DNA from: Sporodiniella umbellata
Lineage: Eukaryota > Mucoromycota > Mucoromycetes > Mucorales > Rhizopodaceae
Direction: 5' to 3'
DNA: 64,000 nucleotides
Assembly: GCA_025677835.1 (NCBI GenBank)
Contig: JAIXMR010000006.1
Coordinates: 124,001 to 188,000 of the forward strand
Positions 1-11,226 of the stretch are shown piece after piece. Below the pieces are notes generated by a model. It did not search any database, was not told the DNA's origin, and saw only the letters and a program-made list of their open reading frames with translations. How positions within the stretch are numbered: position 1 is the stretch's first letter; every line of letters begins with the position of its first letter. A program made the translations under genes and the position numbers.

Positions 1-958
1 CACTATCTAAACTGGGATATGACACTGTTTATTATCACCATGCTTCTAAAAAACATGGTAAGTTCAATTTGCAAGCAAGATATATACATAAAAATAAAAA
101 AAAGACTTACCAAGTGTTTTTCTTGTAAGGTTGTGTCATTGCCTTCAAAAGAAACAAGTTTAAACAAGTCCAATACAAGGAAGTGGATTATAATACTGAT
201 CCATTGTGTGCACCTTCTACAATGACAGGCAATGTGGCTCAAGTGGTTGCTCTAGAGTATACATCTAAACCCAACATTGGGTTTGTGGTTGGTAACACTC
301 ATCTTTACTGGAGACCCTCTTGCAACTATGAGAGATTTCGACAAACTTTGATATATGTCAAGCATCTGCTCGATTTTAAATCAGACTTAGACGGCTCTAT
401 CCGATGGGTTCCTTTAGTTTTGGGAGGTAACAGAAAATCTTGCTCTAACAAAAATATGTACAAACTCACCGTTGAATATCAACAGATTTTAACACTACTC
501 CAGATGATGCAGTCTATGGTCAAATGGTAGATAACAAACTCACGGACATTCAATTACAAGACCTAAGAGATTCCCTCACTCACACCTTGGAAAAGAAAGA
601 GGATGAAACTAATGGCGAAGAAAAGGAGTTACCAGGAGATATAGATGTTGATGCTATAATGTCTGCTGAAGGCCTGGCTAACCTCTTCCACCAAACTCAA
701 AAACCTTGGAAAAGTGTCTATAGCCTTATTGGCCAAATTCAAAAAGAATCGGGGCTTTTTGGTGAACCGAAATACACTAACTATACAGTAGCCTTTAAGG
801 GCCCTCTAGACTATATGTTTATAGAAAAAGAAATACAAATCAGGAGCTTGCTAATGCTTCCTCCTGAGGAAACTGTGAAACCGTCCTTGCCTAACAGAAA
901 CTTTGGAAGTGATCACTTGTGTCTTGTGGCCGATGTGTATCTTGATACAATTGCCTGA
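1..958 (+). CDS. RNA exonuclease, NGL2/CCR4-like (EEP family), 5' truncated
   Basis: C-terminal part of an endonuclease/exonuclease/phosphatase-fold enzyme; the 5' end lies outside the window. Exons <1-57, 130-426 and 486-958 join in frame (introns 58-129 and 427-485, both GT-AG). The first exon reads LSKLGYDTVYYHHASKKHG, a conserved segment of CCR4/NGL exonucleases. The second carries GNTHLYW, and the second/third exon junction rebuilds GDFN, a catalytic Asp/Asn motif. GSDHLCLVADV near the end supplies the terminal catalytic Asp-His pair. Family members trim RNA 3' ends: NGL2 processes 5.8S rRNA and CCR4 deadenylates mRNA. No leucine-rich repeat is visible, but that region is off the window, so NGL2 versus CCR4 or PDE12-type cannot be settled. 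An acidic insert of about 50 residues follows the GDFN motif. Confidence 0.86.
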
Positions 959-1694
959 TACAATTTTTTGCCTTTGCTCCAATAAAATTTTGAGATTCCA
1001 ATTATTCATTTGACTTGTATTCAGTCCCTTGATACTCAACTTCCCCCCCATTTATTTTTTTTTAATGCTGAGCTTATCCAAAAATCCCAGTTATGCTTGT
1101 TTACATTTGAGCAAAGAAATGTTTATGATTCCAGGAATATAGACATGGTATTCTTCAAACAATTTGAACATATAAATGTAATTAAGCTTTTTTCAATCAA
1201 CCATCTTTTGTATTTTAAACAAAAGCACATGACTACATATGCCTTTTTTTTTTTTTTTACAGCAAAGACTAAAAGTTTTGCATCAATGTATTCTCGTGAC
1301 ATACCCATCAGAGTTTTGCTATACTTATAAATAGTATACAAAAGATAACGTATAAACGTAAAAAGGAAAACAATATATATAAGCAAGATTTCTTAAGCGA
1401 CTGTTTTTCTTTGTACAAAGATGTTCTTACAATCGGAAACATAGGTATATACGACAACAGGTGACTTCAATGTTATGGTCAAGCTGCATACTTAAAACAG
1501 ACACCAAAAAAAAGTCACGCTCGTGTTCAGATTTTCTGCCTTAAGTTATTTAGCAACTGAGACTGCAATAACCTCTTTGATTTAATGGTTTATTTTAATA
1601 CGTAGCGTTTTTTTGTTTGTATCTGTTTGTGAAATGCGATACCATCAACGTTTATTTAAAACCTCTAGCGATACTTTACATTCCAAACGATGCT
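959..1694. other. Intergenic, between convergent genes
   Basis: AT-rich spacer between the stop codons of the exonuclease and the minus-strand transporter. It holds short A and T runs and no open frame that resembles a protein. AATAAA at about 981 could be the polyadenylation signal of the exonuclease. Confidence 0.6.
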
Positions 1695-3321
1695 TTATAA
1701 AAGTCGAAGAATATTAAATGATAGACAGACTGTCATAACCAAAAAACCATAAACAATCAAAAATAGAGAGACTAATCTTTTCCAGTGATACCAAGGATCC
1801 TTTTGGAAAATTTTGAAATAAAACAAACCTGGAAGAATAAATGAAATCGAAGTAGATCCAGTAGAGCCAACAAATGATAATACAATATCCAGCTGAGAGA
1901 TAGTGATGGCCACCAGATAGCTACAAATAAGAATGGAAGTGGTCAAAATCAAGTGTGACTTTCTATGGCTCGTATGATGTGCGAGTGACTTTTCCAGAGA
2001 AGCTCGGCAAGGATGGGCCTGAAGAGGGTAGCTAAAAATAACGAGAATAACAATAGCAAGTCTTCCGCCTGCAACAAAATAACTTTGTGGGTCTATAAAC
2101 GTAGTATGTCAAAATTCTCATATTCATCTATAGTTTGTGTACAGTAGACTTACATTCAAGGATAATGTTTCCTTTTACGTATTTGCCAAAACTCAGATAA
2201 CCCAGTACAGCTACTACCTCATAGATAAACCCAGCAGAGCCGATAGATGTGGTGATAACCTTCACAATTGATTTTTCGCTATTATCCTCCAGTTCGTTAT
2301 AAACCGAAAACAGCTAACGATCCTTGTTAATATTTTTTGCTTTTGTTTTTTTCTCTTGGGTTGCTTACGTTTTGATGACAAGTAAAGGCAAAAATAAACA
2401 CAGGTAGCTGTCCAAATATTCTTGTACTAAAATTAAAGTATTCAATCGACTCAGCAGGAGGCATAGGAAAGTTAGGGGAGATAAAGTGATAAACCACAAT
2501 TGCCACAAGATAAACAACCGCAAATAGGGCAATCAAGCTTGTATACTTTAGGGAATCTAAGCGTCTTAAGTAGCTTAATGGTCCTACTGCAATAACCATA
2601 AAAATACTTATCCAGAATCGGCGATCCATCAACAACTCAACATCTTGAGAACCATGAAAAAATGAAAGAAGAACCTGTTGTATTCGTTTTTTCGATTTAG
2701 AAAAAAGCTTCTTTTTTCATCAAAAAAGAAGGGGGCGTTGTTTAATTTGCTTACCTGAGGCATTAAGTCGCCAATGATGATCAGATAACTGACAGCAACA
2801 CCAAAGCACTTTACAGCAATCGCCAAATCAAAAAACACGCCTAATTTAGGCCACGTCAGTTTGGAGAGTGAAGTGAAAGACGCCTCCCGATGTCCAACTC
2901 TAGTTGCGCACTGTGAAAGAAAATAAAGACCCAATCCTGAGGTACATCCGGCATATAAAATCAGTACGATCCCTGGTATCAAACCAACAGAGGCCAGGGC
3001 AGAAGGCTAGATGTCACATGGCATTTTTAGTTATGTAAACATAGTTTCTTTTCAAAAGAATACAAAAGAACTGATAAATACCATTGCCAGCATACCTGTT
3101 CCCAGAATGGTGTTTGCTAAGTTGATAGAGCAGCTAGTAATGGTTGCGCTAGGCTGGTCTTCATAATCGTAAACAGTATGACAGATAGATAAGTTTTCTG
3201 TGTCGTTGGTCAATAAAGGCCGGGTATCATCTAGGGCGCTTCCAAACTCAGAGCCAGGACGGTAAGACGCAATTGAAGGTGGTCTTTCGTCTGTATTTAC
3301 AATGGATTGATAATTCACCAT
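1695..3321 (-). CDS. Vacuolar amino-acid transporter, AVT/SLC38 family
   Basis: Five exons on the minus strand: 3321-3082, 3006-2755, 2635-2369, 2313-2154 and 2068-1695, giving 430 aa with all junctions in frame. After a hydrophilic N-terminus of about 60 residues comes NLANTILGTGMLAM, the first-helix signature of the AAAP/AVT5-7 branch. TCHQN followed by LFSVYNELEDNS across an exon junction, and YPLQAHPCRASL further on, are also hallmarks of this family. About ten hydrophobic segments are visible, as expected for an 11-TM proton-coupled transporter. Yeast AVT5-7 homologues move neutral or acidic amino acids out of the vacuole. Substrate and location here are inferred from family. Start ATG 3321 is chosen because the upstream in-frame extension is a T-rich non-coding-like run. 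Confidence 0.9.
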
Positions 3322-4550
3322 TGAATTATTTAAACTAGAAAGAAGAAAGGTGTTGGAAAGAAAAGAGGAAAAAAAAAAAACAAAGTGACCTACAAAAAAT
3401 TTTCTATATATAGCAACCCACAATGTTGTACCAGTAGAATCTAATCTTCAGGCTCTCTTGGAGCTTTCGGATACGAAATAAGCAGTCAGGATAGACTTGA
3501 GCGGAACACAGACAGACACATGTCAGATCTTCCCGACTTTAGTCTGAACACCATATATTCTGCATCTGTTATCAAACTGAAAATCTTACGTTTTCTACTT
3601 CTTTTTCTTAGCGCAGAATTGTTTACATTTTTAAAATGATCCAAATATTTGGAGTCAACGCTGTTATACAGTCAAATTGAAGGAATTTTGCGTTTTCTCA
3701 AAAATAAGTGGCGGAAAGACAAAAACAATTATCAGAGTTAGAAAAATAGCCACCTTTAGGTTAGATTGCCTTCATCTACTTTGGTTGGAAATAGTTTACT
3801 AAAACTGATTGGAAGACTACGCCTAATCGTCGCATATCTTCTACATCTGGTTTTCTCTCTCTCTTCCTAGCATATTGTTAAGTTCTCTTTTATGAAGATG
3901 GATGGTAAAAAACAGCTTACGATCCGATGGAAGACGTTTTAGCACTTGTCGGTGGTGCTATTATAGCTCTTGACACAATGAATAGTCGACGAACTTACTT
4001 GAGCTTTAAGCGTCCCGAAAAAATGATTTGATTGAAGAGTCTTCAGTTAAAGAGTAGTCGAAACCTAGTAAGTTAAAATCATAAGAAAGTGGAGAGTGAG
4101 TAATTCGAGAGTTACGTCAGTACTAAAACAGTCAATAAGATAAGCGTTCATGCAATGTCAGCTTTTGTCTGAGCTTGTAGGACGTTAGTTGTTACTGATG
4201 CTATATTCTTTCCCGTCTGAATCTATGGCTTTAATACAACTTTTGTCTTTTGTTGGTGATGTTGCTTGAGTGGCCGCTTTTAAAAAGCCGGGATACCTCA
4301 CCCTTATAACAGTAAGCTGCTGCTATCGCTAGGCCTGGCTCCTTTTGCAGGAAGCTTTGCAACAGAGACAAGTTACCTCGAAGAGGAATAAAAGTATTGA
4401 TATGTTTTAACAGCTAAGTTTGTGATATATATTATATAAATAGACTATGAGCGATCATGAGAGAAAGGTTCTAACTTTATTTGTATTTATTGGAAATATA
4501 AGATAGTTTGAGTGTTAGCTTTCAATATTGTTGTACTCACAAAAATCTTA
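3322..4550. other. Intergenic, no gene seen
   Basis: About 1.2 kb upstream of the transporter. Reading both strands I find only short open frames without recognisable protein character. It probably holds the transporter promoter and 5' leader. Confidence 0.5.
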
Positions 4551-5084
4551 TTATACGATTACAATATAATAAACTATTTTAAGATCATACTGAGATACAA
4601 CATTATAGGGCTGGTCAAAGTATGATACAAGTTGAGAAAACTCACCAAGCGACGACGGGAAGTGAACACAATCTAACTCAAGTACCATCAACATATCGTT
4701 TATAGTTTTGCTGATACTGAATAGTACATTTGCTTCTAAAAAAAAAAGAGACCTAATAAATAAAGCTATTTTGATGACTGCAGGATTACCAACAGCCATA
4801 ACTTGAATCACATATTCAAGTTGTATTTGCCTGTAATAGCCTTGGAAACTGTACACAGTTGGTACAAACCAAGGTTTCTTTTTCTATGATTTTTTACTTA
4901 ACTGAGCGATTTAACTTTGATATACCTGATTATTTTATGGTCGTTTTCAACTAAACCGCCAGGACGTTTTTGGCTGGGATCAGCGCTAGTGTCGAAAAAA
5001 GCAGCTGGTATCCATCCACTTGAAAATAAACTGATTTTTGTTATAGTCAAATAGTTTTTGAAATCAAGGTTGTAAACACCTGGT

Positions 5085-5122
<38 letters not shown>

Positions 5123-5410
5123 TTATGAAGGGTAGTGACTCCACCATTGATTTGATGAGTTACAACGATCTTACCGTGATTCTATCCGTGCTGTCATTAA
5201 TAAGAGACAGTATTTTGCTTTCTGCTTGTGCTATAAATACTGGACTACGGTTACTATTGTTGATAAAAGCAACCAAAATCATTACAATATCTATTGATAA
5301 TTTATGGTATACCTGGTTGAAGATAAACGAACTATGTATAGCTTATCTGATTGTTTTAATAAGCTTTTCAAAATAGTCCTTCAATCCAGGGTAGAACGAG
5401 TTTTTTTCAA
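4551..5410 (-). CDS. Unrecognised multi-exon gene or relic
   Basis: Several minus-strand stretches look like protein separated by introns. One covers roughly 5300-5170 and contains the peptide NNSNRSPVFIAQAESKIL. A second runs 5080-4925 and contains SGWIPAAFFDTSADPSQKRP. A third runs 4858-4551 and contains SFQGYYRQIQLEYVIQVM. The second and third join in frame (donor after 4927, acceptor TGTACAG before TTTCC). The junction between the first and second, which spans a 34-T tract, is out of phase in my reading, and a further open stretch upstream (5409-5345) ends in TAA. Either splice sites are missed or the gene is decaying. I recognise no domain; the pieces look helical. No start codon could be fixed. 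Confidence 0.35.
5086..5119. repeat. Poly(T) tract, 34 nt
   Basis: Uninterrupted T run. On the minus strand it lies in a putative intron of the unrecognised gene, between a GTAAGA donor and an ACACCAG acceptor. Confidence 0.9.
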
Positions 5411-5673
5411 GCTACAAAATATTTGAAAGTGTTGACAGTTGTTACAAGTATGACTTATGTGTGAGTGGAGTCTCCAGTAATCTAAATATATCGCTTTTGA
5501 ATCATGACAAAAAATTTGAACATATGCCATAGTTGTTAGCAGGTATCGCATTTTCCAAGTTGGCTGTTTCAGCGCTTTCTACTGTTGTGCAGTAATGTTG
5601 CGCATGTTTATGGCGTAAATAAAATAAAGGGTGACTTTTAAACCCAACAATCTTCTTTCTCTCAGACTGCATC

Positions 5674-6417
5674 ATGGACGAGCATGGCTTCGAAACAAGA
5701 TTAAGACACTTAGAATACATTCTTTACGGGCAACAGCACACACAAAGCAACAACATTGATGCAGTTATAAAGCGTATGGAAAAACTCAAAAAGGAGCTTG
5801 GTTCTATTTATCAAAACAACAAACCTATTCGATACTTTATTGAAAAATGTAAGCTGATTGGGAACGATACAACATTTTGATTAAGCCCGCTTTAGATGAT
5901 ACCCACTCTAAGCTTTTAAACCCGAATACTTCTACCTATTCTTTAGAAAGGGAGCTACTATCTAGCGATGTCAAGTCAGAATTATTACTAGCCGCACAAG
6001 ATGATTTAAAGAAGTTTGCACATGAAGTAAAACAGGTTAAATCGCTTGAACATGTTGTAAGCGGAACTGAATTCGATGGTAACGTACTTTTGTACAATTT
6101 GATCGAGACAGCGTTCTTACTTAACTTTTAAATACGTAGTTATGGATGGCCTAAAACCCAAGCTAGCAACAATGGATGTTGCTCATATGAACCAAACAAA
6201 AAACCTGAATCAACTGACAAAACAAGTGTCTGATTTGATGGAAAGATACAACAAAACGGTAAATAAAAGGGCAAAGGGGCGAAAATGCAGGTATTAATTT
6301 CTTTAAAAACAGGTAAACACGGTGTCAGAGATATTTATTGCTTGGGATAATATATTAACAAGTATGGAAACACATATCACTTCGCTCGAACATCAACGAC
6401 AAACGGAGTCAACATAG
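5674..6417 (+). CDS. DCTN3: Dynactin subunit 3 (p22/p24)
   Basis: Four exons (5674-5848, 5896-6078, 6140-6258, 6313-6417) give 193 aa, close to the 186 aa of the human subunit. The order of features matches DCTN3: an N-terminal helix with LEYILYG, a segment ending FIEKY-DTHSKLL across the 47-nt first intron, then KSELLLAAQDDL. The C-terminal helix has LMERYNKT, with SEIFIAWDNILTSME in the next exon, comparable to the family's LLEEYNKT and FVQWDELL. DCTN3 sits in the shoulder of dynactin with p150 and p50 and couples dynein to cargo in the cytoplasm. The stop lies only 11 bp from the stop of the convergent CBS-like gene. Confidence 0.85.
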
Positions 6418-6428
6418 AGCTTTTTTTT

Positions 6429-8121
6429 TTATAAAGATTGTCGTCTTTGCAAAAAATTAATCAAATCATATTTAGTGGCGACTGCAAGGCAATATTTTCT
6501 ATTGAGGTCTGTAACCATAGCAAATGAGTTGCTTTCGAAAAATTTAGCTATAAATGACTGAGTAAGGATTATACAGTTTTTTTTTTTTTTTTTTTTTTTT
6601 TTTTGGTTTTTTAAGTTACCAAGATCAGAAAGACTGGTATCAGGAGTGATAACTTGATACTTTCGATTATTTCCTCTATTGAAAGTAAACATGAACTCTT
6701 GCACCAAGCTGTCCCTGTTGAGTTTCTTGCTAGCCGCGTTTTCTTGGAGAAAACTTAGAGAGATATAACCGACTAGTTTCCTGGTATCATTTGTAATTAC
6801 GGGCAGTTGGGAATATTCCAATAGGATCATTAAATCTAAAGCATGTTCAGCGTTACTTGTAGGAGGGACTGTAACTGCAGAAGGCAATTGAAGGTCCTCT
6901 ACACTCGCAGCTCTATATCTGTTTTGAGAAAGATACTCCAACTCTTTGGTCATTAGGTCGTCAGCCATATCATTTTCAAACATCCAATCATCGGACAATA
7001 AAGTTGAGGAGTAATTTTTGGCACTGTCATTCAATATCACAACAGACTGGAAAGTATGTGTACTATGATCAGACACAATAGAGTGGGCATAACGAGTAGC
7101 AGCAGAAACCAAAGCACCTGACGAGGGACCGCAAAGAATACCTTCTTCACGGATCAGACGACGGGCGGTTGAGAAGGCATCTTTATCTGATATTTTGATC
7201 CATTCGTCTACAACGGTTTTATCCAAGCTACTTGGAACGTAATTGTTGCCTATATCTTCTATTTTCCAATTCTATAACTGTCAAAATCATGTATTGAGCC
7301 CATATAATCTTACAAATGAATTGCGATCTACTTCTTCGTTGTTACTAAAAACCGATCCAAAAGGCTCTACACCAATAACCTGGTAATTTTAGATACCTAC
7401 TCACTTCTAGTAAAGCTCACCTTCAGGTTGGGGATTTTTTCTTTCAGATAACGAGCAACGCCTGTAATCATTGCGCCTGATTCGGCACCAACAAACAAAA
7501 AATCCAAAGACATTTTAGTTTGCTGTAATATTTCTTCTGCCAATTGATGGTAGGGTGCAAAATCACGCAATTTTGATTCATCTAAAACAACAGCGTCGGG
7601 GAGTTGTTCTGCCAATCGTGCTGCTACTGAATATGCACTGACAGCAGACTCTGGGCTCACCTCATTAGGGGCTCGTAGAATTTCAACACCCAATGTCTTT
7701 AGCATTGCAACTCGGTCATTCGAAGTACGCTCAGGTAAAATTGCTATAATTCGGTATTTGCGTTTGGCAGCTAAAGAAGCTATAGATATACCCAGATTGC
7801 CGCTAGTAGGTATTATAAGTGTACGCTTTTTTTGTTCCTCAAAGACCGTGTTTTTTTCCAAGTCTTTTTTTTTGACAAAAATCAATATAAGCTAGAAAGC
7901 AAAGCTGTCAAAAGACTGTACCTTCCAAAAGATATTTTGCCAGCCTATCTTTAACGCTTCCAGTGGGATTATTTAACTCAAGTTTAGCGAGAATTCCAAC
8001 TAAGCTTTTATATTAATGAGGCTTTCAAAGCAAGCTTATTACCTTTATTTTGAGGGGACAACCTAATCATAGGAGTAGATCCTACACATTGTACTGGACT
8101 TTCAATAACTTCAGGGAACAT
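6429..8121 (-). CDS. Cystathionine beta-synthase-like protein with altered PLP phosphate loop
   Basis: Six exons (8121-8043, 7999-7922, 7863-7421, 7379-7314, 7271-6620, 6547-6429) give 478 aa, similar to yeast CYS4 (507 aa) and lacking the animal haem domain. GSTPMIRL and NPTGSVKDR place the Schiff-base lysine correctly. The substrate loop reads PTSGNLG where active enzymes have TSGNTG, and the phosphate loop reads GAESGAMITG where CBS has GAGTGGTITG. CGPSSGAL is near normal. A C-terminal CBS-domain pair follows (LEYSQLPVI, FFESNSFAMVTD), the usual site of S-adenosylmethionine regulation. The intron at 6619-6548 contains a 24-nt A run; reading through it adds a poly-lysine insert, so I splice it. 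CBS makes cystathionine from serine and homocysteine in the cytosol. The loop changes make full activity uncertain. Confidence 0.82.
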
Positions 8122-8651
8122 TGACAAGAAATAAGAAAAATAAAGAAAAGGGAGTTTAAACAATAAACAGATGAGTCGAAATCAATGCATCTTGTATCGC
8201 AATCTTCTCATAGGCTTGATTTTCTTATCGCCGACTTCACTTTTTATATATTTTTGGTAAGCTTTCAATCTATGATTCAGTAAGACTAGAAATGCATCTG
8301 TGAAAAAAAAAAAAAAAAAAAGAAGGAGGGAGTTTTTGTGAGGTGAACGAAGCTGATTACAGGGTTTTTCAAGATATGAGCCATTAATCCTCAAAAAAAA
8401 AAAAAAATGCAAACTTGTGGAAAAATCATAGTGTGGGTAACATTTAGCAAACTGGTTACATATACAGAGAAGATTAAAACTTTTTAAACACAATCAGTAT
8501 ATACACATTGATTATATTTTTAATAATATCTGGTTTTCCAGCAACACTACTTCATGATACAGAGTGACACTGATTTTATGGTACTGTAACCTTCTTTAAA
8601 TATTGAAGGACAGTTATTTTGTTAGGTTATACACCCACCCGTATCACGATA

Positions 8652-8689
<38 letters not shown>

Positions 8690-8786
8690 AAGATACGGAT
8701 CGTTGTAAATCTAATAATATTATACTTTCTTTTTCATTTGCTCTTGTTGTTTCAAGGTTAGTTTTTTTTGTTTTTGTTGGCAATCA
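8122..8786. other. Intergenic between divergent genes
   Basis: Promoter region shared by the CBS-like gene (minus) and the broken methyltransferase (plus). It is AT-rich, with A runs at about 8301-8319 and 8394-8406 and a TA microsatellite listed separately. Confidence 0.55.
8649..8687. repeat. (TA)n microsatellite
   Basis: Near-perfect alternating TA about 100 bp upstream of the methyltransferase-like ATG. Confidence 0.85.
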
Positions 8787-10088
8787 ATGGGAAACTACGT
8801 CTCTTTAGTGAAGAAACCAAAGAATGTAAAACTAAAAAAGCACAAAGAAACCATGGGATCTACAAACAACAACGATGCTGTAAAACGAGAATTTCATAGC
8901 GATAAAAGCTCAACTTACTGGTTTCCTAAAGACGAGGACGAGCATGATAGACTGACAGGAGTAAAAAGAAAGAAGACATCAGTATAAAAAAAAAATCTAA
9001 CATGGACTCCATTTTGTAGTAACATTTTATGTATAAAGAGCTGTTGAAAGGGTAAACAATAAAAGCAACACAGAAAAAAATCCCAAATAACTTTTTAAAA
9101 AATATAGAAATATATCGTCTAGTGCTAAAAACACTTTGGATTTTGTAAATGGAGTGTCTGTGCTAGACATCGGGTGTGGCTCTGGCGCATGGCTAGCAGT
9201 AAAATAGTAGTACTTTCAGATGAATGTGAACAAGAAAGCTTATATGTTGCATATTTTTTTTAACATTGTATAGGATATGAGTTACGAATATCCCAATTGT
9301 ACTTATCACGGATGCGACATTATAGATGTTCCCAAAATTATAAAAAAAAATAACCAAACTAAACTATACGCAAGGCAACGTAGTTCAAGGACTTCCATAC
9401 GCAGACAATAGTTTTGATTTTGTCTACTTTCGGCTTTTAGTATATGCACTTCGAGCCGCAGAATGGCCAATCGCTATCAAAGAAGCTCTACGTATTATCA
9501 AGCCTGGAGGCATGATTCAATTTGTAGATTTCTCTTTTGTGGTCAAAGCCTTTCTTTTTTTTTTTTGGGTTTTTATCTTTTTACTGACAGTCCTCTTTCT
9601 TTTTTAGGCTCCAAAGGATACAAGCACAATATGCTATCGTACAATAACAGCATGTAAGCCAGGGGGTTTTTTTTTTTCCTAAAAAAGTTACTAAGCTCTA
9701 TTTTATCGTCTTTTAGCCAACTCTTTTTCTATTGAAATGGGACAGCTTCCCAACATTGTATTTGAGTTGGAAAAAATGGTTTCAGCAAACAGCAATGTGA
9801 AAATATTACAAGACCAGTGTGTACCAATTGACACTAGTAATTTTTCAAAGTTTTATACGGTTTACATATATAATTTTATCTATAATAGATGACGGAACTA
9901 CACTAGCTAAAAAGTTTGCATGGAACTTTTTAAAAGCATTCGAGAGCGTATCAAGATATTTAGGCCCTCGCTTAGGTGTGAACAGCAAAGAAGAAGAGTC
10001 TGAATACCTAGATAAACTTAAAGACGATATGCTTGGAAACGGGTTTAGGATCATGTGTATCTCTTTATCAGCGCAAAAAACGGATTAA
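8787..10088 (+). pseudogene. SAM-dependent methyltransferase, probably broken
   Basis: Seven exons can be followed: 8787-8960, 9020-9051, 9123-9198, 9274-9541, 9608-9653, 9717-9836 and 9889-10088. The class I fold is clear: VLDIGCGSGAWLA (SAM-binding motif I), a post-I acidic region, then GNVVQGLPYADNSFDFVY and ALRIIKPGGMIQFVDF (post-III), and a conserved C-terminal helical part. Two lesions disturb the frame. The first codon of exon 2 is TAA at 9020, where a glutamine CAA would fit. The reading frame also shifts by one base across an A9 run at 9342-9350. All other junctions keep phase and codons look constrained, so decay is recent or the A run is a sequencing error. The donor after 9541 (GTCAAA) is weak. 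Confidence 0.65.
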
Positions 10089-10949
10089 ACGAGGCACAGA
10101 ATTTCATTTATCAAACTGTCAACAAATAAAATTGTTTATTGCAACCTCTCGTGGGGCAGTGATATTTCAGACTACAGCCTACGTTCTTTTGAGACAGCAG
10201 GGCGCCTTACTTTTCCTTTTGACAGTAACATAAAGCATAGGGCAAATGTAGACCTTTTTGAAAGCCTATCTAGGTACGTTACAGCCTGAAAATCCTAAGC
10301 ACCGTTTTCTTAAAAAAGATAATCAGAAAACAAAAAGGATTTGAAATGTCACTAACAAGGCATCTATCAACTAGAAAAAGCGTTGACCTATACAGAAAAG
10401 GCTTTATACACTGTACTATAAAGCTCCTGTATGAACTTTGAGAGCTGCTGGACAGCTTGCTCGCAACAGAAAATAAGTCTTTATTCAGAATACTATAAAG
10501 ATACTCCAAGTTTTTGTTAAATCAAAACAACCACTGAACAATACGGCTATCCTTTTCAAAAAAAAAAAAAAAGCCCCTCACACTAAGCTTATGATTAAAG
10601 TTAGGTCCCCTTGATAGATATACAAAAAGAAGACCTTGATCGAAACCGCGAGTGAATTGAAGCACATGAATGTATTCATTCTGTTTAGCGTTTAGGCCTC
10701 AATGGTGTCTTTGCACCGTATCTAAGGTGATTCTGGCATTCCAAAAAAAAAAAAAAAATCTTTCTATCGAATTAACATTCCAGTTGATTGAATGTTCAAG
10801 CGTTTGTGTTTACTGGAAAAAGAACAAGAAAAAGCAAACAAACAGAATACGTTTTGTTCGAGTGTGTTGGGTTTGTGTATAAGTGTGTTGATATGTAGAC
10901 TGATTGATTTTAATTACAAGCAAAATTTCCCAGAAAAAAGAAAGAGAAT
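10089..10949 (+). pseudogene. Decayed coding sequence, unrecognised
   Basis: On the plus strand about 10119-10288 reads as protein in one frame, with peptides such as SWGSDISDYSLRSFETAGRL and NVDLFESLSRY. After that, protein-like text continues with repeated stops to about 10720 (fragments KEDLDRNRE, AHECIHSV, LGLNGVFAPYL). I cannot join it with introns. It looks like the remains of a gene downstream of the damaged methyltransferase. Function unknown. The last 200 bp are probably the 3' flank of eL39. Confidence 0.3.
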
Positions 10950-11226
10950 TTAGATGTTAAGCTTGGTGTGACGCCAGTTACGTCTCTTGGCGTTCCAACT
11001 AGTGCAGTTGTTAGTAAGAACAACAAACATTGGTTTGAGTAATTTACCGAATCTTGGTATCAGTCTTAAGACGGAACCATTGAGGCAAAGGACGGTTTTG
11101 CTTCTTGGCTTTGCCGAGCTTGACCTTGGTGATGAATGACTTTTGAGAAGGCTAGATCGAAAAGATTAGTTTATTCATCCATCCATCCATCCATCCATCC
11201 ATTTATCCATGTAGAATGTTTACCAT
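10950..11226 (-). CDS. RPL39: Ribosomal protein eL39
   Basis: Three exons on the minus strand, 11226-11224 (the ATG alone), 11151-11048 and 10998-10950, give exactly 51 aa, the universal eL39 length. The protein begins [16 protein letters not shown], continues [18 protein letters not shown] and ends [14 protein letters not shown]. It is the small basic subunit lining the exit tunnel of the 60S ribosome. The first intron follows the start codon directly (ATG then GTAAAC) and contains an ATCC microsatellite. Exons are too short for ordinary ORF searches, so this gene is easily missed. Confidence 0.97.
11176..11202. repeat. (ATCC)n microsatellite in eL39 intron 1
   Basis: Six or more ATCC units inside the first intron of eL39. 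Confidence 0.85.

Noticed and set aside
5083..5376. 97-aa plus-strand ORF starting in a T run
   Set aside because: It begins with a poly-Phe artefact from the T tract and lies antisense to better protein-like minus-strand text.
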